DNA of 64,000 bases, from positions 1,302,001 through 1,366,000 of the forward strand of contig NZ_LT906463.1 in NCBI RefSeq assembly GCF_900186995.1. The letters are read 5' to 3'. The notes below the pieces were generated by a model that worked only from the letters and a program-made list of their open reading frames with translations, was not told where the DNA came from and did not search any database. This DNA is from Haemophilus pittmaniae (GTDB lineage Bacteria > Pseudomonadota > Gammaproteobacteria > Enterobacterales > Pasteurellaceae). Positions 47,161 through 55,993 of this stretch are shown one piece after another. Position numbers and translations under genes: made by a program. The number at the start of each line of letters is the position of its first letter. The first letter of the stretch is position 1.

Positions 47161-47327
47161 GATTTCATTATATATTAAAGTAAATAACGATCAAGGGGAT
47201 TTTTTAAAATTGTTTTAGAAGGCAGGAAAAGGGGATGCAGAAATTATTGAGGGAGTGTTTTTTATGTGGCTGACTATCTGATTTTTTTGAGGGAACGCTA
47301 TAAGAATATTGAATAAGGCGAAATGCC
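47161..47327. other. Spacer downstream of queE
   Basis: Holds the sRNA promoter and an otherwise unassigned stretch with several short G- or T-rich runs. A 13-bp inverted repeat TATTGAATAAGGC/GCCTTATTCAATA (47306-47336) overlaps the last codons and stop of queE but lacks a T tract. Confidence 0.5.
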
Positions 47328-47957
47328 TTATTCAATACCGATTAACTTATGGGTTTGTAGGCTCAATTGCCATTTGGGTTTATGTGCGCGCTGATTTAGT
47401 TTTCCTAATTGGGTAATGGTTTCCAATAAATTCATTTGGCCATCGATCTCACAGGGAGAAAGGTAATAATGTTGGGCGCAGATTTTCTCTTCAATCATTT
47501 CACAGAAGGGCAAAATATTTTCATCTGCCACAATACGCACTTCGTGGGCGAATGAAATACAACGCTTAGCGTATTTATGGGCATACAGTCGTTTCGGGCT
47601 GGTTGCGATAAAATCAATTTGTGGTGGTACGGGCTTTAAACCATTGGTTTCGATGGCCAGAAAATAACCCAAGGTTTTTAATTGGCTAAGTAAGATTTCC
47701 AATTTTGGCACGATAGTTGGTTCGCCACCGGTGATAATAATATTACGAGCGGAAAATGAGCGTACTTTATCGAGAATTTGCGACATTGACCAACGGGTAA
47801 ATTGATTGTAATGGGTATCGCACCAAGGGCAGGCCAGATTGCATTTGCCGAAGCGGATAAAAATGCTTGGCATGCCCGTATTAGCTCCCTCGCCTTGCAG
47901 ACTTTCGAAAATTTCAACGATGTTATACTGTGGCTCTAACAGGTTTTGTTTTTCCAC
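47328..47957 (-). CDS. queE: 7-carboxy-7-deazaguanine synthase
   Basis: 209-residue radical-SAM enzyme in queuosine and preQ0 synthesis, making 7-carboxy-7-deazaguanine from the QueD product. The modified cluster motif lies in FGKCNLACPWCDTHYNQF, and ITGGEPTI matches the SAM-binding GGEP. It starts 5 bp after queD and ends under a 13-bp inverted repeat. Third gene of the preQ1-controlled queC-queD-queE operon. Confidence 0.94.
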   Translation of the reverse strand: MEKQNLLEPQYNIVEIFESLQGEGANTGMPSIFIRFGKCNLACPWCDTHYNQFTRWSMSQILDKVRSFSARNIIITGGEPTIVPKLEILLSQLKTLGYFLAIETNGLKPVPPQIDFIATSPKRLYAHKYAKRCISFAHEVRIVADENILPFCEMIEEKICAQHYYLSPCEIDGQMNLLETITQLGKLNQRAHKPKWQLSLQTHKLIGIE

Positions 47958-47962
47958 TGCGT

Positions 47963-48388
47963 TTATTCCCCATACTCACAAAATGAAGTTGGGGTTTCCC
48001 ATAAACGAATTGCTGAAATCGGTAGCTTTTCATCATATTTCAGCCGTTGAAAAATAAAACGTGCCATTTCTTCTGCGGTGGTTCGGAAATTGACACCAAA
48101 GGTTTTTGATTGTAATTCCTGGAGCAGCATAGCAATTTTACTTTCTCGCTCGCTGGTTTGATCATAAATAAAAGCGTGATCCATCGGATCCAAAATAGCT
48201 TTTTTCACTACCACCTTTAAGTCAGAAAAGTCCATCACCATGGATTTCTTAGCACCATCTACAAGCAAATCACCCGCCACCTCAACCTGCAATTTATAGG
48301 TATGGCCGTGTAGATTCTGACATTTACCATCGTGCCCATCCAGTAGGTGTGCCATATCAAAACTAAATTCTTTAGATACTCTAAACAC
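47963..48388 (-). CDS. queD: 6-carboxytetrahydropterin synthase
   Basis: 141 residues from a GTG start at 48388. The longer frame to 48511 runs within queC and is rejected. With this start the protein begins V(M)[20 protein letters not shown], as expected for QueD. Zinc-binding histidines occur in FDMAHLL and NLHGHTY, and the catalytic Cys in GKCQNLHGH. The GTG overlaps the queC stop by 8 bp, giving coupled translation. It converts dihydroneopterin triphosphate to 6-carboxytetrahydropterin. Confidence 0.92.
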   Translation of the reverse strand: MFRVSKEFSFDMAHLLDGHDGKCQNLHGHTYKLQVEVAGDLLVDGAKKSMVMDFSDLKVVVKKAILDPMDHAFIYDQTSERESKIAMLLQELQSKTFGVNFRTTAEEMARFIFQRLKYDEKLPISAIRLWETPTSFCEYGE

Positions 48389-49067
48389 AGTTGGCCTCCG
48401 CTTTAGTGGCCAAATATTCCTGTAAACCATTATCACGCAATTTGCAACTTGGACATTCACCACAACCGCCTTCCACACCTTCATAGCACGTGTGACTGTG
48501 TTGGCGCACATAATCCAAAGCGCCTAATTCATCGGCGAGCGCCCAAGTTTGTGCTTTGGTTAAGTACATTAACGGCGTTTTCAGATTAAACGGATAATCC
48601 ATCGCCAAATTTAGCGTCACATTCATGGATTTTACGAATACATCACGGCAGTCGGGATAACCGCTGAAATCCGTTTCGCAAACGCCGGTAATAATGTCAT
48701 GGATGCCTTGCCCCTTGGCATAAATTGCCGCATACAATAAAAAGAGGGCATTGCGGCCATCCACAAAGGTATTCGGTAATTCACCGTCTTTTTGCTCGAT
48801 AGTGGCGTTTTCATCCATTAAGGCATTATGGGTGATGGATTTAATAACAGAGGTGTCAATCAAGGTTTGTTTCACGCCGAGATCTTGGGCTATCCAACGG
48901 GCTTTGGCTAATTCAATGGCGTGGCGTTGCCCGTATTGGAAGGTAACGGTTTCCACGTTTTCTACACCATATTCGGCGATGGCTTGAATGAGACAGGTGG
49001 TGGAGTCTTGTCCACCGGAAAAGATCACAAGCGCTTTACGATTGCGATTAGGATTTGCAATATTCAT
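48381..49067 (-). CDS. queC: 7-cyano-7-deazaguanine (preQ0) synthase
   Basis: 228-residue ATP-dependent enzyme that converts 7-carboxy-7-deazaguanine to preQ0. The N-terminal PP-loop [10 protein letters not shown] binds ATP. The zinc knuckle [18 protein letters not shown] near residue 190 is characteristic. First gene of queCDE. A preQ1 riboswitch ends 6 nt before its start codon. Confidence 0.95.
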   Translation of the reverse strand: MNIANPNRNRKALVIFSGGQDSTTCLIQAIAEYGVENVETVTFQYGQRHAIELAKARWIAQDLGVKQTLIDTSVIKSITHNALMDENATIEQKDGELPNTFVDGRNALFLLYAAIYAKGQGIHDIITGVCETDFSGYPDCRDVFVKSMNVTLNLAMDYPFNLKTPLMYLTKAQTWALADELGALDYVRQHSHTCYEGVEGGCGECPSCKLRDNGLQEYLATKAEANCV

Positions 49068-49072
49068 AAGAT

Positions 49073-49108
49073 ACCTAGTTTTTTTATGTAGGAGGTTTGC
49101 GAACTACG
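49073..49108 (-). promoter_or_regulatory. preQ1-I riboswitch controlling queCDE
   Basis: On the minus strand GTAG pairs with CTAC (P1), the loop holds TTCGCAAACCTC, and an A-rich tail ATAAAAAAACTAGGT follows. ACCT in the loop can pair with the terminal AGGT to form the H-type pseudoknot of class I preQ1 aptamers. That AGG is also the ribosome-binding site, 6 nt from the queC ATG, so ligand would block translation. Confidence 0.85.
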
Positions 49109-49178
49109 AGCGCGCATTGTAGGGAGCGATGTTGATTTTTGCAAGGTCAGGATCGGAAATTCCTTGGATAGCTTGAGC

Positions 49179-49250
49179 AAACGCCCTCTAGAAAATCAGA
49201 GTTTTTGCCAAAATAACATGTAAGTTATTGATTTTATTAGAGATGATTTT
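49179..49250 (+). repeat. Copy 7 of the dispersed intergenic repeat
   Basis: Begins AAACGCCCTCTAGAAAATCA and ends TTGATTTTATTAGAGATGAT. It contains AATAAC-ATGTAA-GTTATT, a perfect inner palindrome. Located between the dnaJ terminator and the queC leader. Confidence 0.9.
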
Positions 49251-49298
49251 AAAACCGGAAATTTGGCCGGTTTATGGGGCGGGAGAATAATGAGAGAA

Positions 49299-49327
49299 TA
49301 AAAAAGCGGTCGAAGGAGCGACCGCTT
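49299..49327 (-). terminator. Terminator of dnaJ
   Basis: AAGCGGTCG / CGACCGCTT stem with a six-base loop; minus-strand T tract. The arms resemble the Apl-type uptake core but differ at the end. Confidence 0.8.
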
Positions 49328-49332
49328 GAGGA

Positions 49333-50466
49333 TTATTTACCGAGATTATCAAAGAATTTCTTCACGCCATCAAGGAAGCCGGTACTTTTCGGACTGTGTT
49401 TTTCTTTTAAGCTGTTCTCGAATTGTTCCAACAATTCTTTTTGCTTGTCACTCAAATTGACCGGGGTTTCCACAATCACTTTGCAAATTAAATCGCCGGC
49501 GTAACTGTTACGGGTGGATGTTACTCCTTTGCCGCGAACGCGGAAGAATTTTCCGGTTTGGGTTTCTGCCGGAATTTTGAGTTTGACTTTACCATCCAAG
49601 GTCGGTACTTCAATTTCACCGCCCAAGGCCGCTTTAGCAAAGGTAATTGGCACTTCGCAGTATAAATTGTTACCGTCACGTTCAAAAATTGCGTGTTCTT
49701 TAACGTGGATTACCACATATAAATCACCGGCCGGAGCGCCATTTTCGCCGGCGGCACCTTCACCGCTTAAGCGTAATTGGTTGCCGGTATCGACCCCTGC
49801 CGGGATGCGTACGGCAAGATTGCGTTTTTTATGTACGCGACCTTCGCCATGACAACTGCGGCAAGGTTTTTCGATTTTTTTACCGCTACCATGACAAGTC
49901 GGACAAATTGTTTCAGTAACAAAGAAGCCTTGTTGGCGTTGAATACGTCCGGAACCGTGGCAGGTTGGGCAGGTTTCCACCTTAGAATCGGCTTCTGCAC
50001 CGCTACCGTGACAGCTTTCACATGCTACCAAGGTGCTGATCTGGATATCTTTGGTGGTACCTTTGACAGCCTCTTCCAATGTAATTTCCAAATCGTAACG
50101 TAAATCATCACCACGCACGACGCGTTGACGGCCGCCACGCCCACCAGCACCGAAAATATCACCAAAAATATCTTCAAAACCACCGAACCCGCCAAACCCG
50201 TCGAATCCGCCAAACCCGCTGCCGTTACCCGCACCACCTTGTTCAAAGGCGGAATGACCGTATTGATCGTAAGCAGCCCGTTTTTCTTTATCGCCTAAGA
50301 TCTCATAGGCTTCTTGAATTTCTTTAAATTTTTCTTCTTTGGTTTTATCACCCTTTGTTCTATCAGGGTGATATTGCATAGCGAGCTTTTTGTAAGCTCG
50401 CTTAATTTCTTTTTCATCGGCTGATTTCGAGATGCCGAGAAGTTCGTAATAGTCTTGTTTTGCCAT
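49333..50466 (-). CDS. dnaJ: Hsp40 co-chaperone
   Basis: 377 residues: J-domain with HPD (MQYHPDRTK), Gly/Phe-rich linker (residues about 75-110), four zinc-finger repeats ([32 protein letters not shown]) and the C-terminal substrate domains. It stimulates DnaK ATPase and delivers unfolded clients. It is separated from dnaK by metY, an unusual order, and a possible sigma32 promoter lies in its own 280-bp leader. Confidence 0.96.
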   Translation of the reverse strand: MAKQDYYELLGISKSADEKEIKRAYKKLAMQYHPDRTKGDKTKEEKFKEIQEAYEILGDKEKRAAYDQYGHSAFEQGGAGNGSGFGGFDGFGGFGGFEDIFGDIFGAGGRGGRQRVVRGDDLRYDLEITLEEAVKGTTKDIQISTLVACESCHGSGAEADSKVETCPTCHGSGRIQRQQGFFVTETICPTCHGSGKKIEKPCRSCHGEGRVHKKRNLAVRIPAGVDTGNQLRLSGEGAAGENGAPAGDLYVVIHVKEHAIFERDGNNLYCEVPITFAKAALGGEIEVPTLDGKVKLKIPAETQTGKFFRVRGKGVTSTRNSYAGDLICKVIVETPVNLSDKQKELLEQFENSLKEKHSPKSTGFLDGVKKFFDNLGK

Positions 50467-50640
50467 AATGTTTCAGTTTTCCGTTTAAAATATAAAATTA
50501 AATAATTCTATTTTGTGACTTTGTTAAGTTTGTTAAACCATGCAAACAACATGGCTAAAAATAAAAACGCTCCCATGCAGGAGAATTGAAATATTGCTTC
50601 TCCTTTGAATCCATGAGGGCTCTGTTTTTTCGCATAATAC

Positions 50641-50669
50641 AAATGATGTCACAGGGCAGAAATATCAAG
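50641..50669 (-). promoter_or_regulatory. Possible sigma32 promoter of dnaJ
   Basis: On the minus strand CTTGATA, a 14-bp spacer and CATCATTT, against consensus CTTGAAA and CCCCATnT. Weaker than the dnaK promoter, but placed between metY and dnaJ where one is needed. A GGAGAA/TTCTCC hairpin lies in the leader. Confidence 0.4.
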
Positions 50670-50747
50670 GGAAAAGCGTTAATTTATAATGCTTTCTTAG
50701 GTTTGCGTATGAGCTAAGGGCAGACTTACTGCCAGCCTTGTTAGCCG

Positions 50748-52016
50748 CTATTGGGCTGCTGTAAACGCCTGTTTTAAGTCAGCTAAAATATCTTGAATGC
50801 TTTCAATACCGCAGGAAAGACGAATCAGTCCAGCAGAAATACCGGATTTTTCTAATTCGGTTTCGCTTAATTGGCGGTGTGTTGAAGTGGCCGGATGTAA
50901 TGCACAAGTGCGAATATCGGCCACATGCACCTCACGGGAAATGAGTTGTAAGGCATTTAACCATTTTGCCGCGGCTTCTTTGCCACCTTTAATTTCAAAG
51001 GAAATCACCCCGCATAAACCGTTCGGTAAGTATTTTTGTTTAAGAGCGTAATCCGGCGAGCTTGCTAACCCTGGATAATTGACTTTTTCTACTTGGGAAT
51101 GTTTTTCTAAAAACTCCGCGACAGCTTGTGCATTTTCGTAATGACGTTGCATGCGTAATGCAAGGGTTTCCATGCCTACATTGAGCAAGAAACTATTTTG
51201 TGGTGCCGGAGTTGCTCCTAAATCACGCATTAATTGCACACGTGCTTTCACAACATAGGCTGCCGGGCCAAAGGTTTCGGTATAAACCAAGCCGTGGTAG
51301 GTCTGATCCGGTGTACTTAATTGTGGATATTTGCCGTTATTCCAATCGAAATTGCCACCATCCGTAATCGAACCGCCAAGGGCAATGGCATGTCCGTCTA
51401 AATATTTGGACGTACTATGGATTACCACATTCGCACCGAATTCGGTTGGACGACAGAAATACGGAGTAGCGAAGGTGTTATCAATTAATAAGGGAGCCTG
51501 TGCAGCCAGCGCTAAGGCGGCAAATTTTTCAATATCTAACACTCGTAATGCAGGGTTGGCAATGGTTTCGGCAAATACCGCTTTGGTATTTGGGCGAATG
51601 GCTTTTTTGAGTTCTTCAAGCGGTAAATCTTGATCCACAAAACTCACCTCAATCCCCATTTTTTTGAATGTGTGTGCAAATAAATTGTAAGTGCCGCCAT
51701 ATACATAAGATGACGAAATAAAATGATCACCTGCTTCTAAAATATTCAACATGGCGTAAAACACAGCAGCTTGCCCCGATGCGGTACACATTGTTGCTAC
51801 GCCACCTTCAAGTGCGGTAATTTTTTCTTCAGCAGCATTAGTCGTTGGATTAGCAAGACGGGTATAGAAATAACCTGGAGCTTGCAAATCAAATAACTTG
51901 CCAATTTCTTCCGCAGAATCGTAAGTATAAGTGGTGCTTTGTACGATAGGTTGAACGCGAGGTTCTCCATTTTTAGGCGTGTAGCCGGCATGTAGGCATT
52001 TAGTTGCAAATTCCAT
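50748..52016 (-). CDS. metY: O-acetylhomoserine sulfhydrylase (PLP-dependent)
   Basis: 422 residues of the Cys/Met-metabolism PLP family. The PLP lysine lies in HSTSKYLDGHAIALGG; TKCLHAGYTP, YTRLANPTT and SGQAA also fit the OAH/OAS sulfhydrylase branch. The length near 420 favours MetY over MetB/MetC (about 390). It would make homocysteine directly from acetylhomoserine and sulphide. It stands between dnaK and dnaJ with terminator and promoter space on both sides, so it is not part of the heat-shock operon. One Hin-type uptake core lies at 51810. Confidence 0.9.
   Translation of the reverse strand: MEFATKCLHAGYTPKNGEPRVQPIVQSTTYTYDSAEEIGKLFDLQAPGYFYTRLANPTTNAAEEKITALEGGVATMCTASGQAAVFYAMLNILEAGDHFISSSYVYGGTYNLFAHTFKKMGIEVSFVDQDLPLEELKKAIRPNTKAVFAETIANPALRVLDIEKFAALALAAQAPLLIDNTFATPYFCRPTEFGANVVIHSTSKYLDGHAIALGGSITDGGNFDWNNGKYPQLSTPDQTYHGLVYTETFGPAAYVVKARVQLMRDLGATPAPQNSFLLNVGMETLALRMQRHYENAQAVAEFLEKHSQVEKVNYPGLASSPDYALKQKYLPNGLCGVISFEIKGGKEAAAKWLNALQLISREVHVADIRTCALHPATSTHRQLSETELEKSGISAGLIRLSCGIESIQDILADLKQAFTAAQ
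51810..51818 (+). repeat. Hin-type uptake signal in metY
   Basis: Exact AAGTGCGGT. Confidence 0.75.
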
Positions 52017-52168
52017 GATATTTTCCTTGGTTGTGTTTGGTGCAAAGAGCGATCACTTATAACATTTGAACGCATCTTGGCTTAATCATCTTTAGGGGAT
52101 TGGATATAAAGTCTATCCCAGCAAAACGATTAGAAATTTAATAGCGCCTTTCTATATAAATGCACAAA

Positions 52169-52190
52169 AAGGGCGTATTCCTACGCCCTT
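52169..52190 (-). terminator. Terminator of dnaK
   Basis: AAGGGCGTA / TACGCCCTT-type stem; on the minus strand TTTTTG follows. It separates dnaK from metY. Confidence 0.75.
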
Positions 52191-52207
52191 AATCTAATTA
52201 AGATAAA

Positions 52208-54109
52208 TTACTTATTATCTTTCACTTCTTCAAACTCAGCATCGACAACATCGTCATTTGCTTTGTTTGCGCCTTGTGCTTGTTGTGCATCACCTTGTGA
52301 TTGTGCGGTTTGCGCTAATTTTTGGGCTACGCTAGCAAGCGCTTGAAGTTTAGCTTCAATTGCTGCTTTATCCTCGCCTTTCGCTGCAGTTTCCAAATTG
52401 CTTAATGCGCTTTCAATTTCTGCACGATCTGCCGCTGGAACTTTATCACCAGCTTCTTCTAATTGTTTACGGGTGCTGTGTACAAGATGATCCGCTTGGT
52501 TACGGGCTTGTACTAATTCTTCAAATTTACGGTCTGCTTCAGCATTTGCTTCGGCATCACGAACCATTTGTTGAATTTCATCATCACTTAAACCGGAAGA
52601 GGCTTTGATAGTGATTTGTTGTTCTTTACCAGTACCTTTATCTTTCGCAGACACGTGGATAATACCGTCAGCATCGATATCAAAAGTTACTTCAATTTGT
52701 GGTAAACCGCGTGGTGCCGGATTAATTCCTTCTAGGTTGAATTGACCTAAGGATTTATTGGCCGAAGCTTGTTTACGTTCACCTTGCAACACATGGATAG
52801 TTACCGCACTTTGGTTATCTTCTGCAGTGGAGAACACTTGCGATTTTTTAGTTGGGATAGTGGTGTTTTTCTCAATAAGAGTCGTCATCACACCGCCCAT
52901 GGTTTCGATACCTAAAGATAATGGAGTTACGTCTAACAATAATACATCAGTTACATCACCGGCCAATACACCGCCTTGTACAGCTGCACCAATGGCCACA
53001 GCTTCATCTGGGTTAACATCTTTACGTGGTGCTTTACCGAAGAATTTTTCTACTTCTTGTTGTACTAAAGGCATACGGGTTTGGCCACCGACTAAAATCA
53101 CATCATCGATTTCAGAGGCTGATTTACCGGCGTCTTTTAATGCAATACGTACAGGTTCAAGGGATTTTGCAACTAAATCTTCAACCAAAGATTCTAATTT
53201 AGCACGGGTCAATTTAATGTTTAAGTGTTTTGGACCTGTTGCATCTGCTGTGATGTAAGGAAGGTTTACATCAGTTTGTTGTGCGGAAGAAAGTTCGATT
53301 TTGGCTTTCTCTGCAGCTTCTTTCAAACGTTGCATAGCAAGTGGGTCATTACGTAAATCTACACCTTGTTCTTTTTTGAATTCGTCAACCAAGTAATTGA
53401 TGATACGGTTATCGAAGTCTTCACCACCTAAGTGAGTATCACCGTTAGTTGCTAATACTTCAAAAGTCTTTTCGCCACCTACTTCATCGATTTCGATAAT
53501 GGATAAGTCGAATGTACCGCCACCTAAGTCGTATACTGCGATGGTTTTGTTGCCTTGACCTTTATCTAAACCATAAGCTAGTGCGGCAGCCGTTGGTTCA
53601 TTGATAATACGTTTAACATCAAGACCCGCGATACGGCCGGCATCTTTAGTTGCTTGGCGTTGCGCATCGTTAAAGTAAGCCGGTACGGTAATTACCGCTT
53701 CAGTAACGGTTTCGCCTAAGAAATCTTCGGCTGCTTTTTTCATTTTTTTCAACACTTCAGCAGAAATTTGCGGAGGTGCTAATTTATCGCCTTTTACTTC
53801 AACCCATGCATCACCGTTATCTGCTTTAGTAATGGCAAATGGCATGATATCGATGTCACGTTTAACTTCTTCATCTTCAAAACGACGACCGATTAAACGT
53901 TTGATAGCAAATAAGGTATTTTTCGGATTGGTCACAGCTTGGCGTTTTGCCGGTTGACCGACTAAAATTTCATTATCATTTGTATAAGCAATAATTGACG
54001 GAGTAGTGCGATCACCCTCGGCATTTTCAATTACGCGCGGTTTGTCACCATCCATTACAGCGACACAAGAGTTGGTTGTACCTAAGTCAATACCAATAAT
54101 TTTTCCCAT
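52208..54109 (-). CDS. dnaK: Hsp70 chaperone
   Basis: 633 residues. The nucleotide-binding domain ([44 protein letters not shown]) is joined through [16 protein letters not shown] to the substrate domain and a helical lid. The C-terminal peptide ends [14 protein letters not shown], the usual EEVKD-type tail. A good sigma32 promoter lies 54 bp upstream. One Hin-type uptake core is at 52803. Confidence 0.98.
   Translation of the reverse strand: MGKIIGIDLGTTNSCVAVMDGDKPRVIENAEGDRTTPSIIAYTNDNEILVGQPAKRQAVTNPKNTLFAIKRLIGRRFEDEEVKRDIDIMPFAITKADNGDAWVEVKGDKLAPPQISAEVLKKMKKAAEDFLGETVTEAVITVPAYFNDAQRQATKDAGRIAGLDVKRIINEPTAAALAYGLDKGQGNKTIAVYDLGGGTFDLSIIEIDEVGGEKTFEVLATNGDTHLGGEDFDNRIINYLVDEFKKEQGVDLRNDPLAMQRLKEAAEKAKIELSSAQQTDVNLPYITADATGPKHLNIKLTRAKLESLVEDLVAKSLEPVRIALKDAGKSASEIDDVILVGGQTRMPLVQQEVEKFFGKAPRKDVNPDEAVAIGAAVQGGVLAGDVTDVLLLDVTPLSLGIETMGGVMTTLIEKNTTIPTKKSQVFSTAEDNQSAVTIHVLQGERKQASANKSLGQFNLEGINPAPRGLPQIEVTFDIDADGIIHVSAKDKGTGKEQQITIKASSGLSDDEIQQMVRDAEANAEADRKFEELVQARNQADHLVHSTRKQLEEAGDKVPAADRAEIESALSNLETAAKGEDKAAIEAKLQALASVAQKLAQTAQSQGDAQQAQGANKANDDVVDAEFEEVKDNK
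52803..52811 (-). repeat. Hin-type uptake signal in dnaK
   Basis: Exact ACCGCACTT on the plus strand. Confidence 0.75.
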
Positions 54110-54162
54110 TTTGTTACTCCTAGTTCAAATTTTTAATCTGTTGTTTCTCAACACGCTTGCTA

Positions 54163-54190
54163 AGATGTGGCTAGTTTTTTACATTTCAAG
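54163..54190 (-). promoter_or_regulatory. Sigma32 heat-shock promoter of dnaK
   Basis: On the minus strand CTTGAAA (exact), a 13-bp spacer and CCACATCT, one mismatch from CCCCATnT. Confidence 0.85.
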
Positions 54191-54267
54191 AGAAATTTTT
54201 AAAAATTTTTAAACCAGCAAGCGGCCTTTGACGTGATGGAAAATAAGGACGCTGAAGCGAAGTTCAA

Positions 54268-54276
54268 GGGGGGGGG
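54268..54276 (+). repeat. G9 homopolymer tract between dnaK and ydgA-like gene
   Basis: Nine consecutive G followed by ATAAAAAAA. It lies 84 bp before the ydgA-like start and about 80 bp beyond the dnaK -35. Poly-G tracts of this length are prone to slipped-strand change. Confidence 0.8.
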
Positions 54277-54303
54277 ATAAAAAAATTTGAAAAAACTGTA
54301 AAA

Positions 54304-54312
54304 ACAAGCGGT
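54304..54312 (+). repeat. Apl-type uptake core upstream of the ydgA-like gene
   Basis: Exact ACAAGCGGT in the promoter region. Confidence 0.65.
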
Positions 54313-54359
54313 TGTTATGATAAATTGCGCGCCGAATTATTAATCAAAAAGGAATCAAT

Positions 54360-55868
54360 ATGAAAAAATCAACGATTGCATTAGGTGTGATTGTCGCGCT
54401 TGGCGCAGCAAGTGTCGGTGGTGCCTGGTTTACCGGACAAAAAGCAGAGAGCGAATATCTGCGTCAGATCGAACAGGCAAATCAGCAGTTCCAAACCTTG
54501 AATTTATCCGATTCGGTTAAACTGATTTATAAAAATAAACAATTTGAACGTGGATTTTTTACCTCTCAAGTTGAAGATGAGGTTGTAATTTCCTTACCAA
54601 AAGAAGGAAAAGTATGGACCATTCCGCTTTCAACCAAACTGTATCACGGCCCATTCCCACTCGATCAGTTAGCCAAATTTAATCTTGTGCCGACCATGTA
54701 TTCAGCCCAAGGGGTTGTGGGTAAAAATGAAAGCACACAACCTTTATTTGATTTTCTTAAATCCGATAAACCGATTCAATATCGTGCTGCGACCAGCTAT
54801 GCGTTGAACACCAAAGGAGCAGTGGAATTGGCCGGCGGTGAGTTCGCTGATCCAAATAATCCTGAGAGCAAGATCGCTTGGTCAAATATCAATTGGGGCT
54901 TTGATTTTGGCAAGGATCTTACCGGCAAATATGATATGACTTTGGATGAGTTGAGCCTGAATCTAATAGAGGATGCTGATGCTGATGGAGAAGAGGAAGC
55001 CGATGAAGTCAGTTTCGAATCCATGAAAATGAAGATGAAGGGGATGAAAATAGAAGGTTCATTTACACCGACTAAATGGAACTACCTATATACCGCTAAA
55101 GCTGCTTCTTCAACTGATTATTTTGAAATGAACGGAGTGTATCATGACGGTAGTACCACATCTGTTGTAGAGAAAGGTATTAAAGGTACTTCCGATATTT
55201 CCCTCAACGGCGACTTTTTGAATGTGAAAAGCGAAAATAGCCTCGATTCACTCAGTATTGATGGAAAAGAGTTAGGTAAATTAACCTACAATAGTGAATT
55301 GAATCATATCGAAGCAAATGCCGCTAACGCATTGATTGAAGCCTTTGTTGACATTTTAAAAGCAACACCAGAGGCGGATGAAGAGGAATATGACAGTGTT
55401 GTGGCGATGATCATGGATAACTGGCTTGAAAAACACGGTATGGCGATTTTCAGCAATCAACCGCAAATCAAGCTCAATCCGATTGCTATTTCAGATAAGC
55501 AAGGCAAATTGGCTTTGGATTTGAATGTAGCATTGGCGCCAAATCCTGAGTTTGATTTGATGCGTGAAGGTTTATACAAACAGTTCACTGATTTTGCCAT
55601 CAATTTCCAATTGGATAAGGCGACCGCTGAAAACCTCGTGAAAACCTTCGCACCGGAAGGAGAATCCGTAAATGCGGCAGAAGCTGTTGAGAAATTTGCT
55701 CAAGAAGGGGCGAGTAGTGGCATGTTGGTAAACGGAGATCGTTCCGTGACCATGCAATTAGTGTTAGAAAATGGTGGATTGAAACTCAATGGTCAGCCGA
55801 TTCCGGAAGAGCAAGCGCGTAATGCATTAATGATGTTGGCAATTGGTGCCATGATGCAAATGCACTAA
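54360..55868 (+). CDS. YdgA/DUF945 family envelope protein
   Basis: 502 residues. An N-terminal membrane anchor or uncleaved signal (STIALGVIVALGAASVGGAWFTG) is followed by EYLRQIEQANQQF and FERGFFTSQ, the conserved DUF945 opening. The rest is beta-rich with an acidic patch (IEDADADGEEEADE) near residue 205 and a C-terminal helical segment. DUF945 proteins are periplasmic, inner-membrane anchored and of unknown function. Divergent from dnaK, with the G9 tract between. From memory the H. influenzae homologue is also next to dnaK. Confidence 0.85.
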   Translation: MKKSTIALGVIVALGAASVGGAWFTGQKAESEYLRQIEQANQQFQTLNLSDSVKLIYKNKQFERGFFTSQVEDEVVISLPKEGKVWTIPLSTKLYHGPFPLDQLAKFNLVPTMYSAQGVVGKNESTQPLFDFLKSDKPIQYRAATSYALNTKGAVELAGGEFADPNNPESKIAWSNINWGFDFGKDLTGKYDMTLDELSLNLIEDADADGEEEADEVSFESMKMKMKGMKIEGSFTPTKWNYLYTAKAASSTDYFEMNGVYHDGSTTSVVEKGIKGTSDISLNGDFLNVKSENSLDSLSIDGKELGKLTYNSELNHIEANAANALIEAFVDILKATPEADEEEYDSVVAMIMDNWLEKHGMAIFSNQPQIKLNPIAISDKQGKLALDLNVALAPNPEFDLMREGLYKQFTDFAINFQLDKATAENLVKTFAPEGESVNAAEAVEKFAQEGASSGMLVNGDRSVTMQLVLENGGLKLNGQPIPEEQARNALMMLAIGAMMQMH

Positions 55869-55886
55869 TAATTTTATATTGAAACA

Positions 55887-55917
55887 AAGGATAACCTGCG
55901 GGTTATCCTTTTTTTGT
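55887..55917 (+). terminator. Terminator of the ydgA-like gene
   Basis: AAGGATAACC / GGTTATCCTT stem with a short loop and a seven-T tail. Confidence 0.85.
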
Positions 55918-55921
55918 GCTA

Positions 55922-55993
55922 AAACGCCCTATCGAAAATGAAAGTTTTTCTAAAAATGCGATGTAACTCATTGATTTTATTAAGGTTGATTTG
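55922..55993 (+). repeat. Copy 8 of the dispersed intergenic repeat
   Basis: Begins AAACGCCCTATCGAAAATGA and ends CATTGATTTTATTAAGGTTG. Just after the ydgA-like terminator, upstream of aceE. Confidence 0.88.

Noticed and set aside
47180..47194. FNR-like site (TTGAT-N4-ATTTA) at the sRNA promoter
   Set aside because: Only eight of ten positions match, and it would lie over the -35 rather than near -41.5, so it is better read as the -35 element itself.
48389..48511. N-terminal extension of queD into queC
   Set aside because: The extra 41 residues are the queC zinc-knuckle region read in another frame. The GTG at 48388 gives the standard 141-residue QueD.
50580..50640. Short reading frame of about 19 codons in the dnaJ leader
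   Set aside because: It has no ribosome site and no notable composition; likely chance within a structured leader.
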